A DNA stretch of 64,000 nt, taken from positions 38,001,001 to 38,065,000 of the forward strand of contig NC_037090.1 in the NCBI RefSeq assembly GCF_002994745.2, read 5' to 3'. This stretch comes from Rosa chinensis. Lineage: Eukaryota > Streptophyta > Magnoliopsida > Rosales > Rosaceae. Both the position numbers and the translations under genes were made by a program. The first letter of the stretch is position 1. Every line of letters starts with the position of its first letter. This document shows, one piece after another, positions 54,601 through 64,000 of the stretch. The notes below the pieces were generated by a model. It did no database searches, had not been told where the DNA came from, and worked only from the letters and a program-made list of their open reading frames with translations.

Positions 54601-55942
54601 TCAACACTTTCAAGTTTCCTATCTCTGAGGGAATTGATCCAGAGAAATTGTTGTTGTACAGATAGAGGAAATTGAGTTTTGTCAACAGGCCAATTTCTGG
54701 TGGAATATTCCCACTAAAGCTATTGTTTTGGAGTTGCAAAGATATCAATTCAGTCCAATTGGAGATTAAAGAAGGCAAGATTGGCCCGGTAAATAGATTA
54801 TCAGATAACCCCAACTCCATCAAGCTGTTGAGATTGGACAAGGACAGAGGCAGTTCCCCAGTGAGTTTATTTACAGCCAAGGCCAAATAAGTGAGGTTGG
54901 TACAATTACCAAGCTCAAAAGGGATTGAAGAGTTCAAGGAATTCTCTCGAAGATCGAGGTGCTGAAGCTCCCTGAGTTGGCCTACAGAGGATGGGATTTT
55001 GCCTTCAAAGGAATTGTCATCAAGGTAAATAAATTGAAGACCAGATATCAAACCAATATATTCAGGAATTGGACCACTAAAGTCGTTCGATTCCAAATAA
55101 AGGTGTTTGAGGTTGGGAAAGTTATATGGCATTGGCCCTTGGAATCGGTTATCGGTGAGATTGAGAGATTCAAGCTTGACCAGGTTGGTAACTACCAATT
55201 TCGGTATTTGGCCAGTCAAAAGATTTTCAGACAAATCCAGGAAGGTCAAGCTCTTACATTCAGATATAAATTCTGGGAATTCTAAATCCAAATTGTTCAG
55301 ACAAAGATCAAGGTATGTTAAGAAAGGAAAGCCTGAAAATTTAGACCAGTCAGGAGTGTCTAACTTGTTCCTTCCAAGAAGCAAATATTGTACCTTTTTG
55401 AGATTGTCCAGCTGATAGGGAATGGTACCATTGAGAGAGTTGTTGTAGAGACTTAGAAACTGAAGCTCCGTTAACTTGCCCATTTCTGCAGGCACTTCTC
55501 GTTCCAAGATATTGTTTCCCAAATCCAAGGTTGTGAGCTTGGTGAGGTTGCCAATGGCAGATGGTATAGGCCCTGAGAAATTGTTGCCATTGAGGTTGAG
55601 ATGGGTGAGATCGAGAAACTTGTTGAAGTTGAACTGTGTTAGTGCTGCAGTGATGTTGAAGTTTGCAAGGTGAATTTCAGACACTGTTTGTGTATTGTGG
55701 TTGCAGACAATGGCAGGCCAGTTGCACAGGTTGTTTAGGTTTGTGAGCGACCATGAATTCAGAGAAGGTGGTGAAGAAGTAAAGCTGTTCTTCCATTGTA
55801 TGAGAGCTTCAGCATGTATTCTTTGTGATGATGTGGCCTCCAATGGAAGCAAAAAGAGCAAGAAAATATCGAGGAGGAGGAGACGCAGTGGAGTCTCCTG
55901 AACTGCTTTCATGATGTTGTGGTCTGTCCAATAAAGCTGCAT
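51684..55942 (-). CDS. LRR receptor-like kinase, MIK2-like (subfamily XI/XII-type)
   Basis: Two exons, 55942-52624 and 52048-51684, join at GGCTCCAG|AGCTCGC (GYMAP|ELAF), giving about 1,227 residues. ATG at 55942 is the first in frame; ATG at 55912 ([20 protein letters not shown]) gives the better signal peptide. Order: signal peptide, N-terminal LRR cap ([18 protein letters not shown]), over 25 LRRs, Cys-pair region (GNSGLCGE), membrane segment about 864-887 ([20 protein letters not shown]), Ser/Thr kinase from about 934: [16 protein letters not shown] lysine about 957, HRD about 1060, DFG about 1080, YMAPE and [20 protein letters not shown]. All catalytic motifs are present, so an active RD kinase at the plasma membrane is expected. 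Relatives sense peptides or cell-wall signals. The intron carries a MITE. One LRR is perfectly duplicated. Confidence 0.93.
52151..52579 (+). mobile_element. Mutator-type MITE in receptor kinase intron
   Basis: 429 bp, inverted ends GGGTTATTATCACAAATGGT on both strands with arms of about 150 bp, flanked by a perfect 9-bp duplication ATAAATGAA (52142-52150, 52580-52588). It makes up most of the 575-bp intron (52049-52623). A second copy lies at 60496-60923 in the opposite orientation. Confidence 0.92.
54489..54632 (-). repeat. perfect 72-bp tandem duplication within the LRR domain
   Basis: Copies 54489-54560 and 54561-54632 are identical. Each encodes one full 24-residue LRR ([20 protein letters not shown] then NNLS). 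Identity at synonymous sites means the duplication is recent, or maintained by conversion, or an assembly effect. Confidence 0.93.
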
Positions 55943-56551
55943 AGAAGAAGGAATCTGCACCAGGAGATGATCAATTTTGAAGTAAGAGGTTGATTTTGTA
56001 AGTTCTCCGAATAGTTTTGAAGAGACTCAAAATGACTTGGGAAATTCATTCAGTAACAAGTTTTTCTTTTGAAAGCAATAGTAACTCCACTTATTAGTGC
56101 TCCGTGTTTCATGTTTAAAATTTTTCAATTTTTTAGCCAGTTAGTGCAGAAACTCCTAACCCACAACTAATTTCACTCTACATCAACGAACCATTCTCAA
56201 GTAAATACCTTAATTTAGTCAAGAAAGTGGCCACAAACCTACTTTGCTAATGGGTTTCTAGTTAATAGGTCTTTAATGATTACACAATATTTATGTTCAA
56301 TTAAATTGAAATAGCACACTAGCATTTGGTAACTTCATAAAGCTATTTTGTAAGGGTTGAAAAGTGATTTTAGATTCAAACACCGTGTTTCTTGATAAGT
56401 AACTATTGTTATGTTCCAAGTAAGATTTGTAACTCATGCCTGTAAGTATAAGAAGGCAGATATATGACAGCAATTTCGAAATACCCTATTACAAACTCAT
56501 AGATAAAACAATACAACAAATGCAACTCAAAACTATATTAATTATAGATCA
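55943..56551. other. promoter-side flank of the receptor kinase
   Basis: AT-rich sequence upstream of the receptor kinase, up to the copia 2 LTR; no gene or clear element seen. The copia 2 LTR lies about 0.6 kb from the gene start. Confidence 0.4.
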
Positions 56552-56785
56552 TGTTTAAGGAAATCGAATGCAAGAGAAGATTGTAGAGAGAAATTGTTGT
56601 AACTTTAATTGATAATAGGAGCCTCTATATATAGAGGATACAAGTACATAATCTTTTAGTACAAAGAATCATATTCTAATTAGAACTAGGAATCTAGAAC
56701 ATTCTCTCATATTACAACAATAGAAAGTAATCCTAGTTTGATAAGGCACACATAAATCAAATATCCTTCAACACTCCCCCTTGTG
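56552..56785 (-). repeat. copia 2 3' LTR and polypurine tract
   Basis: The 222-bp LTR with TATA-like CTCTATATATAGAGGCTCC (a palindrome around TATATA, about 56618-56636 on the plus strand). The polypurine tract AAGGGGGAG is at 56774-56782 (minus strand), immediately before the LTR. Confidence 0.88.
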
Positions 56786-57099
56786 CCATCCAAACGTGAT
56801 GTCATTGTGATACCATGGCGCTTCAAATGTTGCCTCGTTAAAAATCTTGCTCGAGTAATAAAAACCATGTGGGACAAAAACAACCTCTAGGAGGAGAAAA
56901 AGAGTACAACACGCCCTTCACTCTTCGATAGATCAAACATGTAGACATCATGCCTTCCCTCGATGTCGACATCTCCCCCTGATTGCTACAATCATGGGAG
57001 TTCGGATAACTTTCTCAATCCGATGCTCTTCACATGTTTCTCGAATATGGATTTAGGTAACGACTTAGTGAATAAGTCTACTACATTATCCTCTGATTG

Positions 57100-58570
57100 G
57101 ATTTGATTTACTTCAATCTTTAGAAGTGTATGTTATTACTGATAATAAAAGAACTTAGGCGATATATGCTTGGTATTGTTGTCTGTGATGAAACCTAACT
57201 TCATTTATTCAATACAAGCTGCATTATCCTCATAAATGCATGTAGCTAGGTTCATCTGTGGTAGACTTCAAACCACAAGTTCCTCGACTATGTCCAACTA
57301 TGAACCTTAATCATATGCATTCACGCATTGATTCATGTAGAACAATATTCTCTGCATGATTCGAGGAAGTAGCAACAAGGGTTTGTTTTGTAGACCTCCA
57401 ACATATCGCAGTGCTTCCCATGGTAAAGACATAACCCATTTGGAAGCGACCTTTGTGAGGGTCAAAGAGATACCCTGCATCAGTAAAAACCATCAAAACA
57501 TCACCATCGTTTTGATGTAAGGGAGGTGGGTGAGGCCGGCCACCCTTGGTGACGACGTCGGTGCTGGCGGCGACATGGTTGGCCACGGCGGTGTAGATGG
57601 CGGCGTTTTGCCGTATGGGGTCCGATCCCATAATTCTGTCATTCCTTTTCTCTCTGTAGGGATAAAACAAGCCCATATCTATTGTACCCTTTTAAGTATC
57701 GAAAGATTATCTTTACACCAATTCAATGGCATTGCGTTGGCGCAGGGCTACATATAGCCAACAAGTTCATAACAAATGAGGTGTCCGGTCTTGTATTGTG
57801 TTAAGTACAATAATGTGCCTATTGCACTTAGGTAAGGCACTTCTGCCAATTAACACGTCTTCGTCATCATCTCTGGGACAAAACGTATCCCTCTTAGGGT
57901 CAAGACTACGGACTGCCATGGGAGTGCATCTTGACTTTATCAAAATGCCAAAGCATTCATTGACACGGTATACAAGTTCTAAATCTAGACAAAACTGTGT
58001 TCTCCTAAGGTCCTTCATCTCAAACTCGAATTTCAGGTGTTCAGGGGTTTCCCTTAACTCTCAAGGGTTCCAATTATGTTTATCAACATAAACCGTGACA
58101 ATTGCAAACTCGGAACTTGTCATAGAAACGCGCGGGCATAATTCATCATATCCCTTCCCAATCAAGTAGTCACTTTAGTGAGCGTTTCAACCTCATTGCA
58201 AACGCGCTCCATGGTTTAGAGCCACTTGATTTGGGTAAATGAAGTCCATTAGGGACCTTCATGTATATTTTCATATCTAGATCCCCATAAAGATACGTAA
58301 TGACCACATTTGTAAGCTGCATGTTCAGTGATTTGGAAACTACCAAACTGACGAAGTAGTGGAGTGTAACGATATCCATTACGAGAGAATATGTCTCCTC
58401 GTAGTCGATTCCAGGGCGTTGTGAGAAACCTTGCGCCATAAGGCAAGATTACCATATATTTTTCTCATCACGCTATCTAATGAAGACTTATTAATGTCAA
58501 CAGGTTTTATGTTAGGAGATGTTGGCATCTCAGGCTTGAAATCGTTCCTCTTCGTTAGTGAATCCAATTT
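57100..58570 (-). pseudogene. copia 2 reverse transcriptase and RNase H remnant
   Basis: The minus strand holds [20 protein letters not shown] (58439), LHYFVSLVVSKSLNMQLTNV, TYLYGDLDMKIYMKVPNGLH, FAMRLKRSLK (58175), then a gap, KDLRRTQFCLDLELVYRV (58018), and the RNase H part VFTDAGYLFDPHKGRFQMGY, STAICWRSTKQTLVATSSNH and AENIVLHESMRECI (57311). Part of the RT, including the catalytic YVDD, is eroded. Confidence 0.85.
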
Positions 58571-60495
58571 AACCTGGATTGGTTCTTTCTATTTAGGCCA
58601 ATTCTCTCTTCATTGATATTCTTCAACAGAGCAAGGTTCGCTGTCATTGGTCTCAATAATCTCATGTCCTCATGTATTGTAGTGTAGTTTATAGAGATCT
58701 CTATATTCTCAAGAATTGGTCTTAACATTGAGGCGTCCCCCAACGATGTCTCTTGAACATAACCACAATTCAGAATATTCTCATAAGACAGATTTTGAGT
58801 ATCAATGATCAATGGATCAAATTGTGCCAAACTCGCTCTTTTCCTAGGGCTAGGATCCATCGAACCTATGGGTCTCCTACACTCTCTAGCGAAACCCACG
58901 GCCTGTGATGCTATTATGCTATGCCACCATCCATGGTGGTGGTGTCGTGCCCATCTCCTCTAGGTGGCGCCATGTCCTCTTGTACGGACATCAATCCTTG
59001 TAGGCATGTTTGCAGCAGGTATATGTGATCTCGTCACTTTTAGGGGATTGAGATGAGACATAGTGGGGACAGATCACGACAATTCCTGTCGTTTCTATTG
59101 AACATTGACATTCTAATCTCCCCCTAACGACAGGAAGACTGTCTCATCAAAGTGACAATCCGCAAATATAGAGGAAAAGAGATCGCCTATCAAGGGTTCT
59201 ACATAGCGGACTTATAGTTGGAGATTTATCTCCAACACAAATATATATGTATTCATTGCTAATGACCCATTTTGATGTAATGTGGCGGCACCATTGGCAC
59301 ACAAACAGCACACTCAAATATGTGTAAGTACGAGATATTAGACTCGCACCTAGTCACTAGCTGTAACACAAAAGGTTGAGTGGCGATAGGTCATAGACGA
59401 ATTAGCATACCTGCATGCGATATTGCATAACCCCAAGAAGAAATATTGGTGCGCATTACTAATGTCCAGGCTACCATCGTAGTCAATTAATGGTGGATTT
59501 CCGTACCTTTTCCGCGAGACCATTGGGATGTGTACATGGGAATATGATGCCTAATATCAATTCCCAATGATATGCAATAGTCATCGAAAATTTTCATTGT
59601 AAACTCTCTAGCATTATCAAGTCGAACTGACTGAATGGGATGATCCGGGTAGTAAGCTCGTAGCCATATGAACTAGGCTAGGAGTTTATCATAAGCAGTA
59701 TTACGAGTGGACGATAGCGCGACACGTGACCAGCGTGTTCGCACATCAACTAACACCATAAAACATCTAAGCAGTCCGCAAGTTGGTTGAATCGATCCAC
59801 AGAATCCCCTTGGATTCTATGTAAGAATGGAATTAGTTCCTTAGTATCCTTTGCATAGGATGGTCTCGATCCTAAAGAGCAGGCTTTATAGAACGAAAGA
59901 TGGGCTTTAGAAGCAACCAATGAGGATTTTGGTTGAGCTATGAAGTCACAATTGATTTTAGAAGTAGAAAGAGGAGTTGAATTAGGGTCTTGGCGTCAAA
60001 GCCAAGTGATGGGCGCAGGGGGTAGGCGGCGCGGGCCATTGGTGGTTGGTCTAGCATGGTGGTGGCATCGTGAGGTGCAGGGGCTTGCCATGCTTCTCCT
60101 TGTATCAATTTTTGATTCTTACTTCTCTTCATTCTGAAGAATGGATGTCCGTGTGAAGTCTTTAATATACGGATCATCATGTCACGACCTGGGTGTCCTA
60201 AATGGTCATGTCAAAGCCTATATGTGTCGGACGGAATCCTATCAGTCATCTCCCATGACATGGTTTGATTTAATGATTCAAATAGTGGTTGCATACAACC
60301 CATTAGAATGACACATAAGTTTCTCTAAGACTCGTTTATGTCCGTAGTCTTTAGAGGTGATGCAAAGGAACTCTTGTCCATTCTCACAATGTGTTTCCAC
60401 ATTAAAACCATTGGCTCTTATATCTTTGAAATAATAAAGTTCGAATTTAAGATATGTCCAAGACATGAAATAGAATAATCGATACTTTATTAATA
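58571..60495 (-). pseudogene. copia 2 integrase and pre-integrase remnant
   Basis: Pre-integrase words HDRLGH and MMIRILKTSHGHPFFRMKRS (60180-60120), a variable region, and diverged integrase core around 59900-59400 in broken frames, then the linker (58899-58555, NLSYENILNCGYVQETSLGD). Similarity to copia 1 is clear in the linker (both have QETSLGDASM). Confidence 0.75.
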
Positions 60496-60923
60496 GGATT
60501 ATTATCACAAATGGTTCCTGAACTATACATCAATCTTATCGATGGTACCTAAACTTTAATTTTAATCACAACCAGTACCCGAACTTTTCAATTTCATTTT
60601 AAATGGTACCTAGAGCCACCTCCGGTCACTATTACGACTAAAAACGGCATGGGAGGCCATCATAGTGATGATTTTTGATAATTTCGAGGGTTGCGATCAT
60701 ATATGGTGATGATTTTTTGGTACTAGACTTGCCTTGAACTTGTTTTTTTGTTTTTTGTTTTCTTAGATTTGGCTTTTTTGGCCGGAATAGTGACCGAATG
60801 TGGCCTTAGGTATCATTTAAAATGAAATCGAAAAGTTCAGGTACTAGTTGTGATCAAAATTGAAGTTCAGATACCATCGATAAAATAGAGGATAAGTTCA
60901 GGTACCATTTGTGATAATAACCC
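60496..60923 (-). mobile_element. Mutator-type MITE, second copy
   Basis: 428 bp, ends GGATTATTATCACAAATGGT (left) and GGGTTATTATCACAAATGGT (right, minus strand), flanked by the perfect 9-bp duplication TTATTAATA (60487-60495, 60924-60932). It inserted in the pre-integrase region of copia 2. The arm order shows it is opposite in orientation to the copy at 52151-52579. Confidence 0.92.
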
Positions 60924-61291
60924 TTATTAATAATAGCCAATGATTACATCAAAGTTTCTTGACCAAAATCTAATCCAAAATAAAATTCAAACTTAGACAG
61001 ATCGTAGTCACTCAATCCTTTCGGTAACTCCAATTAAACATGACCAGGAAAGTAAGAAGAGATGTCAGTGGAGCAAAGCTCGCTTAAGTACCACTAATCT
61101 CAACTAGTTTCCTAGACATCATACTTAATTGGGTGAGCCTAGTGAGAAAAAGTTAAGACAATTGTCATTTATTGATTTAAGGCATAATTGCCATTACATA
61201 ATTTTGGAAAATAAAAGACTATACTAATAAAAATTTGCGGCATTTTATTTTCATCGCCAGATTTATAGTTTTCCATAACTCGATATCTTGA

Positions 61292-62173
61292 TCACCATTG
61301 ATCAGGTACTCCATAAAATACCATGAAGAGGATGCTCTCTTGATTGAGTTGTATTGACGCAATACACATGGTCCTTAAGACCAATGGCGTTGGAATAGTA
61401 TCACCATGGCCAAAAGTGGCGCCATGGTGTCCAACCATACCCTCAATGTCATGACTCCTTTGGTCATGTATTCGCCAACTTGGGCGATTACCTTCATGAG
61501 CATGTTGATCATATGGATCATATCGTCCATGGTGACTTCTTCTAGCCATTGAACAGTGCTCATGGTAGCCATCTTGAGGCCTACCATATTCTCTATTCAC
61601 AAATTCATGGTTGTGCCTTTCAACACAAGCCATAGCTCCAATTAGCTGATGGAGATTTATGATTCGTCCTTCATTGATTAAGATTCAATAGAATTCAGAG
61701 AATCTTAATTCAATGACTGGGAATGGTAGTTAGGGTTTTCTCAATCAATTGTTCTTCTGTGATAGTTCTTCCACAGGCATGCATCAATCTGATGCGGAGA
61801 GCTTCCGAACAATATTCTATAACTATTTCAAAGTTAGAGAAGCGGAGATTATTCCATCGTGCTTCTAAGTTCGGAAGATGGTGAATGTTTACTAAAACCG
61901 TTCACTAAGCGCTACCCAAAGGTTTCTAACGCTATTCTCATTCATGTACTCAAACTGGAGTGTCATCTCTATGTGGCGCTTCATCAAGGTAAGCGCCCTG
62001 GAATTATCTATCTCAGTTTGAGAGTCTTGAGTGCTTCCTTCAGAACAGGGCTCTTGGATTGTAGGCAATAAATCAAGGGTAATAAGGTGGAGCTCAACAT
62101 TATGAGCCCACATGAAATATCCCGTACCCGTAGAATCCAATGGAGTAAAATCGAGCTCGTTCAAGTTTGACAT
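61292..62173 (-). pseudogene. copia 2 gag remnant
   Basis: Gag starts MSNLNELDFTPLDSTGTGYF at 62173 and continues WAHNVELHLITL, DNSRALTLMKRHIEMTLQFE and NSVRNLWVALSERF (61892), the UBN2-type gag domain. After breaks, a His/Arg-rich segment (ERHNHEFVNREYGRPQDGYH, 61620-61560) follows. No intact CCHC zinc knuckle was seen. Confidence 0.8.
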
Positions 62174-62775
62174 CCTGAAAAGGAGAAACAAGAACGGATT
62201 AGTTTTGAAGTCAATGCTTCCACGAAAACTAATATTAAGATTTCTGAGCCTTACTGCTACCAAGAAATCGATTTCCAAGAAATTTGGATTAGACTGAAAC
62301 AATGATGGTTGAATGGTCAAATTTTGACGCTCATGGACGCTCTTAGTCCGTAGCTTACGAACGCTCTTAGTCCGTAATATTTCGATGCTCACAAAAACTC
62401 TTAGTTCATGATTTACGAACGCTCTTAGTTCTTATATCGTGAATCCGTACGATTCCGCTTTTATAGAATCGAACCCACGTTACAGAAAGGTGGGATGTAG
62501 AAGAATGGAGGTTGCAAGTCCCCGAAGAAAAAGAAGATAAAGTTAAAGTACAGAAAGCAGTAACTTTAATTTAAAACTTACTTGGTGCTTTCTTGATGCT
62601 TGATTTTCTTGTTCTTCTTTTCCTTGTAGTCTTGTGGTTCTCTTCCCAAAACCGTGCACAGAGATGGTGGCACGCATGAGGTGATCCTAGGGTAGGGTTC
62701 TAGGGTTTCGTGGCAAGAAGAGAGAAGAAAAAAGTTTTGGCTTCTGATTCAGGGTTAGGGTTCGTGCTGAAAACG

Positions 62776-62997
62776 TGTTTAAGGAAATTGAATGCAAGAG
62801 AAGATTGTAGAGAGAAATTGTTGTAACTTTTATTGATAATAGGAGCCTCTATATATAGAGGATACAAGTACATAATCTTGGAGTACAAGGAATCCTATTC
62901 TAATTAGAAATAGGAATCTAGAACATTCTCTCCTATTACAACAATAGAAAGTAATCATAATTTGGTAAGGCACACATAAATCGAATATCCTTTAACA
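62776..62997 (-). repeat. copia 2 5' LTR
   Basis: 222 bp, nearly the same as the 3' LTR, with the same TATA-like palindrome at about 62843-62861. The sequence directly inside it (minus strand CGTTTTCAGCACGAACCC) is not the usual TGGTATCAGAGC primer site. Confidence 0.9.
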
Positions 62998-64000
62998 GTT
63001 CATGGGTTATCTAAGATATGAGATTAAAATACCTTGATCGATAATGATGCTAATGTTCTGAGTTGAGTATTCTCGGATCTCGATTACATTTCGTATCCAA
63101 TAGTTGAAACTTGATGTACCTCAAATTGTTCGAACTGACTTGATTAGCCAAATACCAGAAATCTGGCAAATTATCAACCTGTTCCAACTTCTGAGGACAA
63201 TTCGATCTGGGTAATTGAATATCTTAACTTCTCTAACAAAGATGGAAAAGTTGCACACTTTCAACTTTAAGAGAAAGGCTTAATTTGTATGGTGAGCGTC
63301 GTCATTTTGGATGGTTTTGCTGAGGATGAGGATTAAACAACATAATGATTTGCATACTGCTCTGCATTTGAGTAAAGATTTGACGGGCGTTTGAGATCGA
63401 TTGCTGTGGGGGGTGAAAATTTCAAGAGTGAAATCAGGGAAGGTGCGAGGGAGGCGTATCTCATCAGGGAAGAAATATCTTGCTAGAAAGGGAATATCTT
63501 GCCACCAAAAATTAGGGCAGAAGCGAAAACCTCTCAAGGAGGGATTGGTTCAAGGAGAGATTTGGTAATGGCGGAATCCCTTAAGGAGGGATTAGCTCAA
63601 GGAGAGATTCGGTCATGGCGGAATCCCTCAAGGAGATATTCGGTTATGGCGGAATCCATCAAGGAGGCACTAGATCGTGGAGAGGTTCAGTTACGGTGGA
63701 ACCTTTTGAGGAGAAATTTGTTCAAGGAGAGACTCAAACCGAATACGATCTTCTCGAGGCGGATTCGAATGGGGCTGAATGATTCAACAAGCTCAGTCAA
63801 CTCATAGGAATCCAAGTGAAGTGGAGTCACTTTCCCACAATATCCTAGTAGTGGCGTTGTGGATCCATACATGCGTTACTTGCGGGGCGAGCGTGCCACT
63901 ACGCGCCCCAGTCGAAATATCTGCTCGAGGCTACTATAAATACCTGAGTTGAAGCAAGTTTTGATTAAGCAATCAACCACAAATACACCTAAGACTATCG
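62998..64000. other. right-edge region with an imperfect tandem repeat
   Basis: No convincing gene. The words GGCGGAATCC and AAGGAGNGATT recur between about 63525 and 63760, about every 40-55 bp, with variants of CAAGGAGAGATT. A minus-strand stretch TPVKSLLKCRAVCKS (about 63410-63365) resembles an F-box core but lacks further support. A TATA-like CTATAAATAC at 63932-63942 with GC-richer DNA upstream could be a promoter or an LTR that runs past the edge. Confidence 0.35.

Larger units (their letters stand above)
56552..62997 (-). mobile_element. copia retrotransposon 2 with both LTRs
   Basis: LTRs of 222 bp each at 56552-56773 (3') and 62776-62997 (5') read TGTT(A/G)AAGGATAT...CCTTAAACA on the minus strand. 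Flanks GATCA (56547-56551) and GTTCA (62998-63002) are a 5-bp duplication with one change. Inside, in minus order, are gag, pre-integrase, integrase, reverse transcriptase and RNase H remnants, and a polypurine tract. All are broken by stops. A Mutator-type MITE sits at 60496-60923. Same family as copia 1. Confidence 0.92.

Noticed and set aside
52609..55901. Several plus-strand frames of 65-108 residues opposite the receptor kinase
   Set aside because: They are antisense shadows of a conserved LRR-kinase coding sequence.
63365..63410. F-box core (TPVKSLLKCRAVCKS) as a gene
   Set aside because: Only about 15 residues match, without an upstream start block or downstream FBA/Kelch domain; kept as a remark only.

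Overview
The window is nuclear DNA of a flowering plant. It has spliced genes, introns of several kilobases, AT-rich spacers and dense nested transposons. The copia family and the MIK2-like receptor kinase look like Rosaceae (rose, strawberry or bramble relatives), but that is an impression from memory and no search was run.

Host genes are few. They are a Yip1-family Golgi/ER membrane protein (2326-3099, +), an intact single-exon plant protein of unknown function (6248-6994, -), a seven-exon hydroxymethylglutaryl-CoA lyase locus (27629-37861, +) that looks decayed, and an LRR receptor kinase of the MIK2-like group in two exons (51684-55942, -). A possible C-terminal fragment of another gene lies at the left edge.

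The rest is mostly transposons, many placed exactly by target-site duplications (TSDs). 0.4-2.1 kb: a hAT-like MITE and a Mutator-like element carrying a histone H3 piece. 8.9-12.4 kb: a LINE fragment and two nested LTR-like units. 12.6-26.1 kb: a copia element split by a 6.2-kb CACTA transposon and by a 2.8-kb solo LTR. 27.6-37.9 kb: HMG-CoA lyase exons separated by an internally inverted copia relative (intron 5) and a 2.2-kb terminal-inverted-repeat element (intron 6). 38.5-40.4 kb: a Pack-MULE with a phosphoglycerate dehydrogenase fragment. 40.9-50.2 kb: a LINE on the minus strand with its own TSD, interrupted by a Pack-MULE (F-box plus metallothionein pieces) and two solo LTR-like units. 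56.6-63.0 kb: a second copia with both 222-bp LTRs, minus strand.

The main theme is capture of host gene pieces by DNA transposons. Four separate elements in 64 kb hold recognisable fragments of at least six genes: histone H3; SCD1 and an acyl-CoA thioesterase; PGDH; an F-box gene and a type 2 metallothionein. The CACTA copy keeps seven SCD1-like exons with introns and splice sites next to a thioesterase exon on the same strand, so it is a possible chimeric gene. The other strong points are the HMG-CoA lyase, where two catalytic residues are replaced (human R41 by Lys, H233 by Arg) alongside splice and frame damage, and the roughly 500-bp inverted repeat inside its intron 5.
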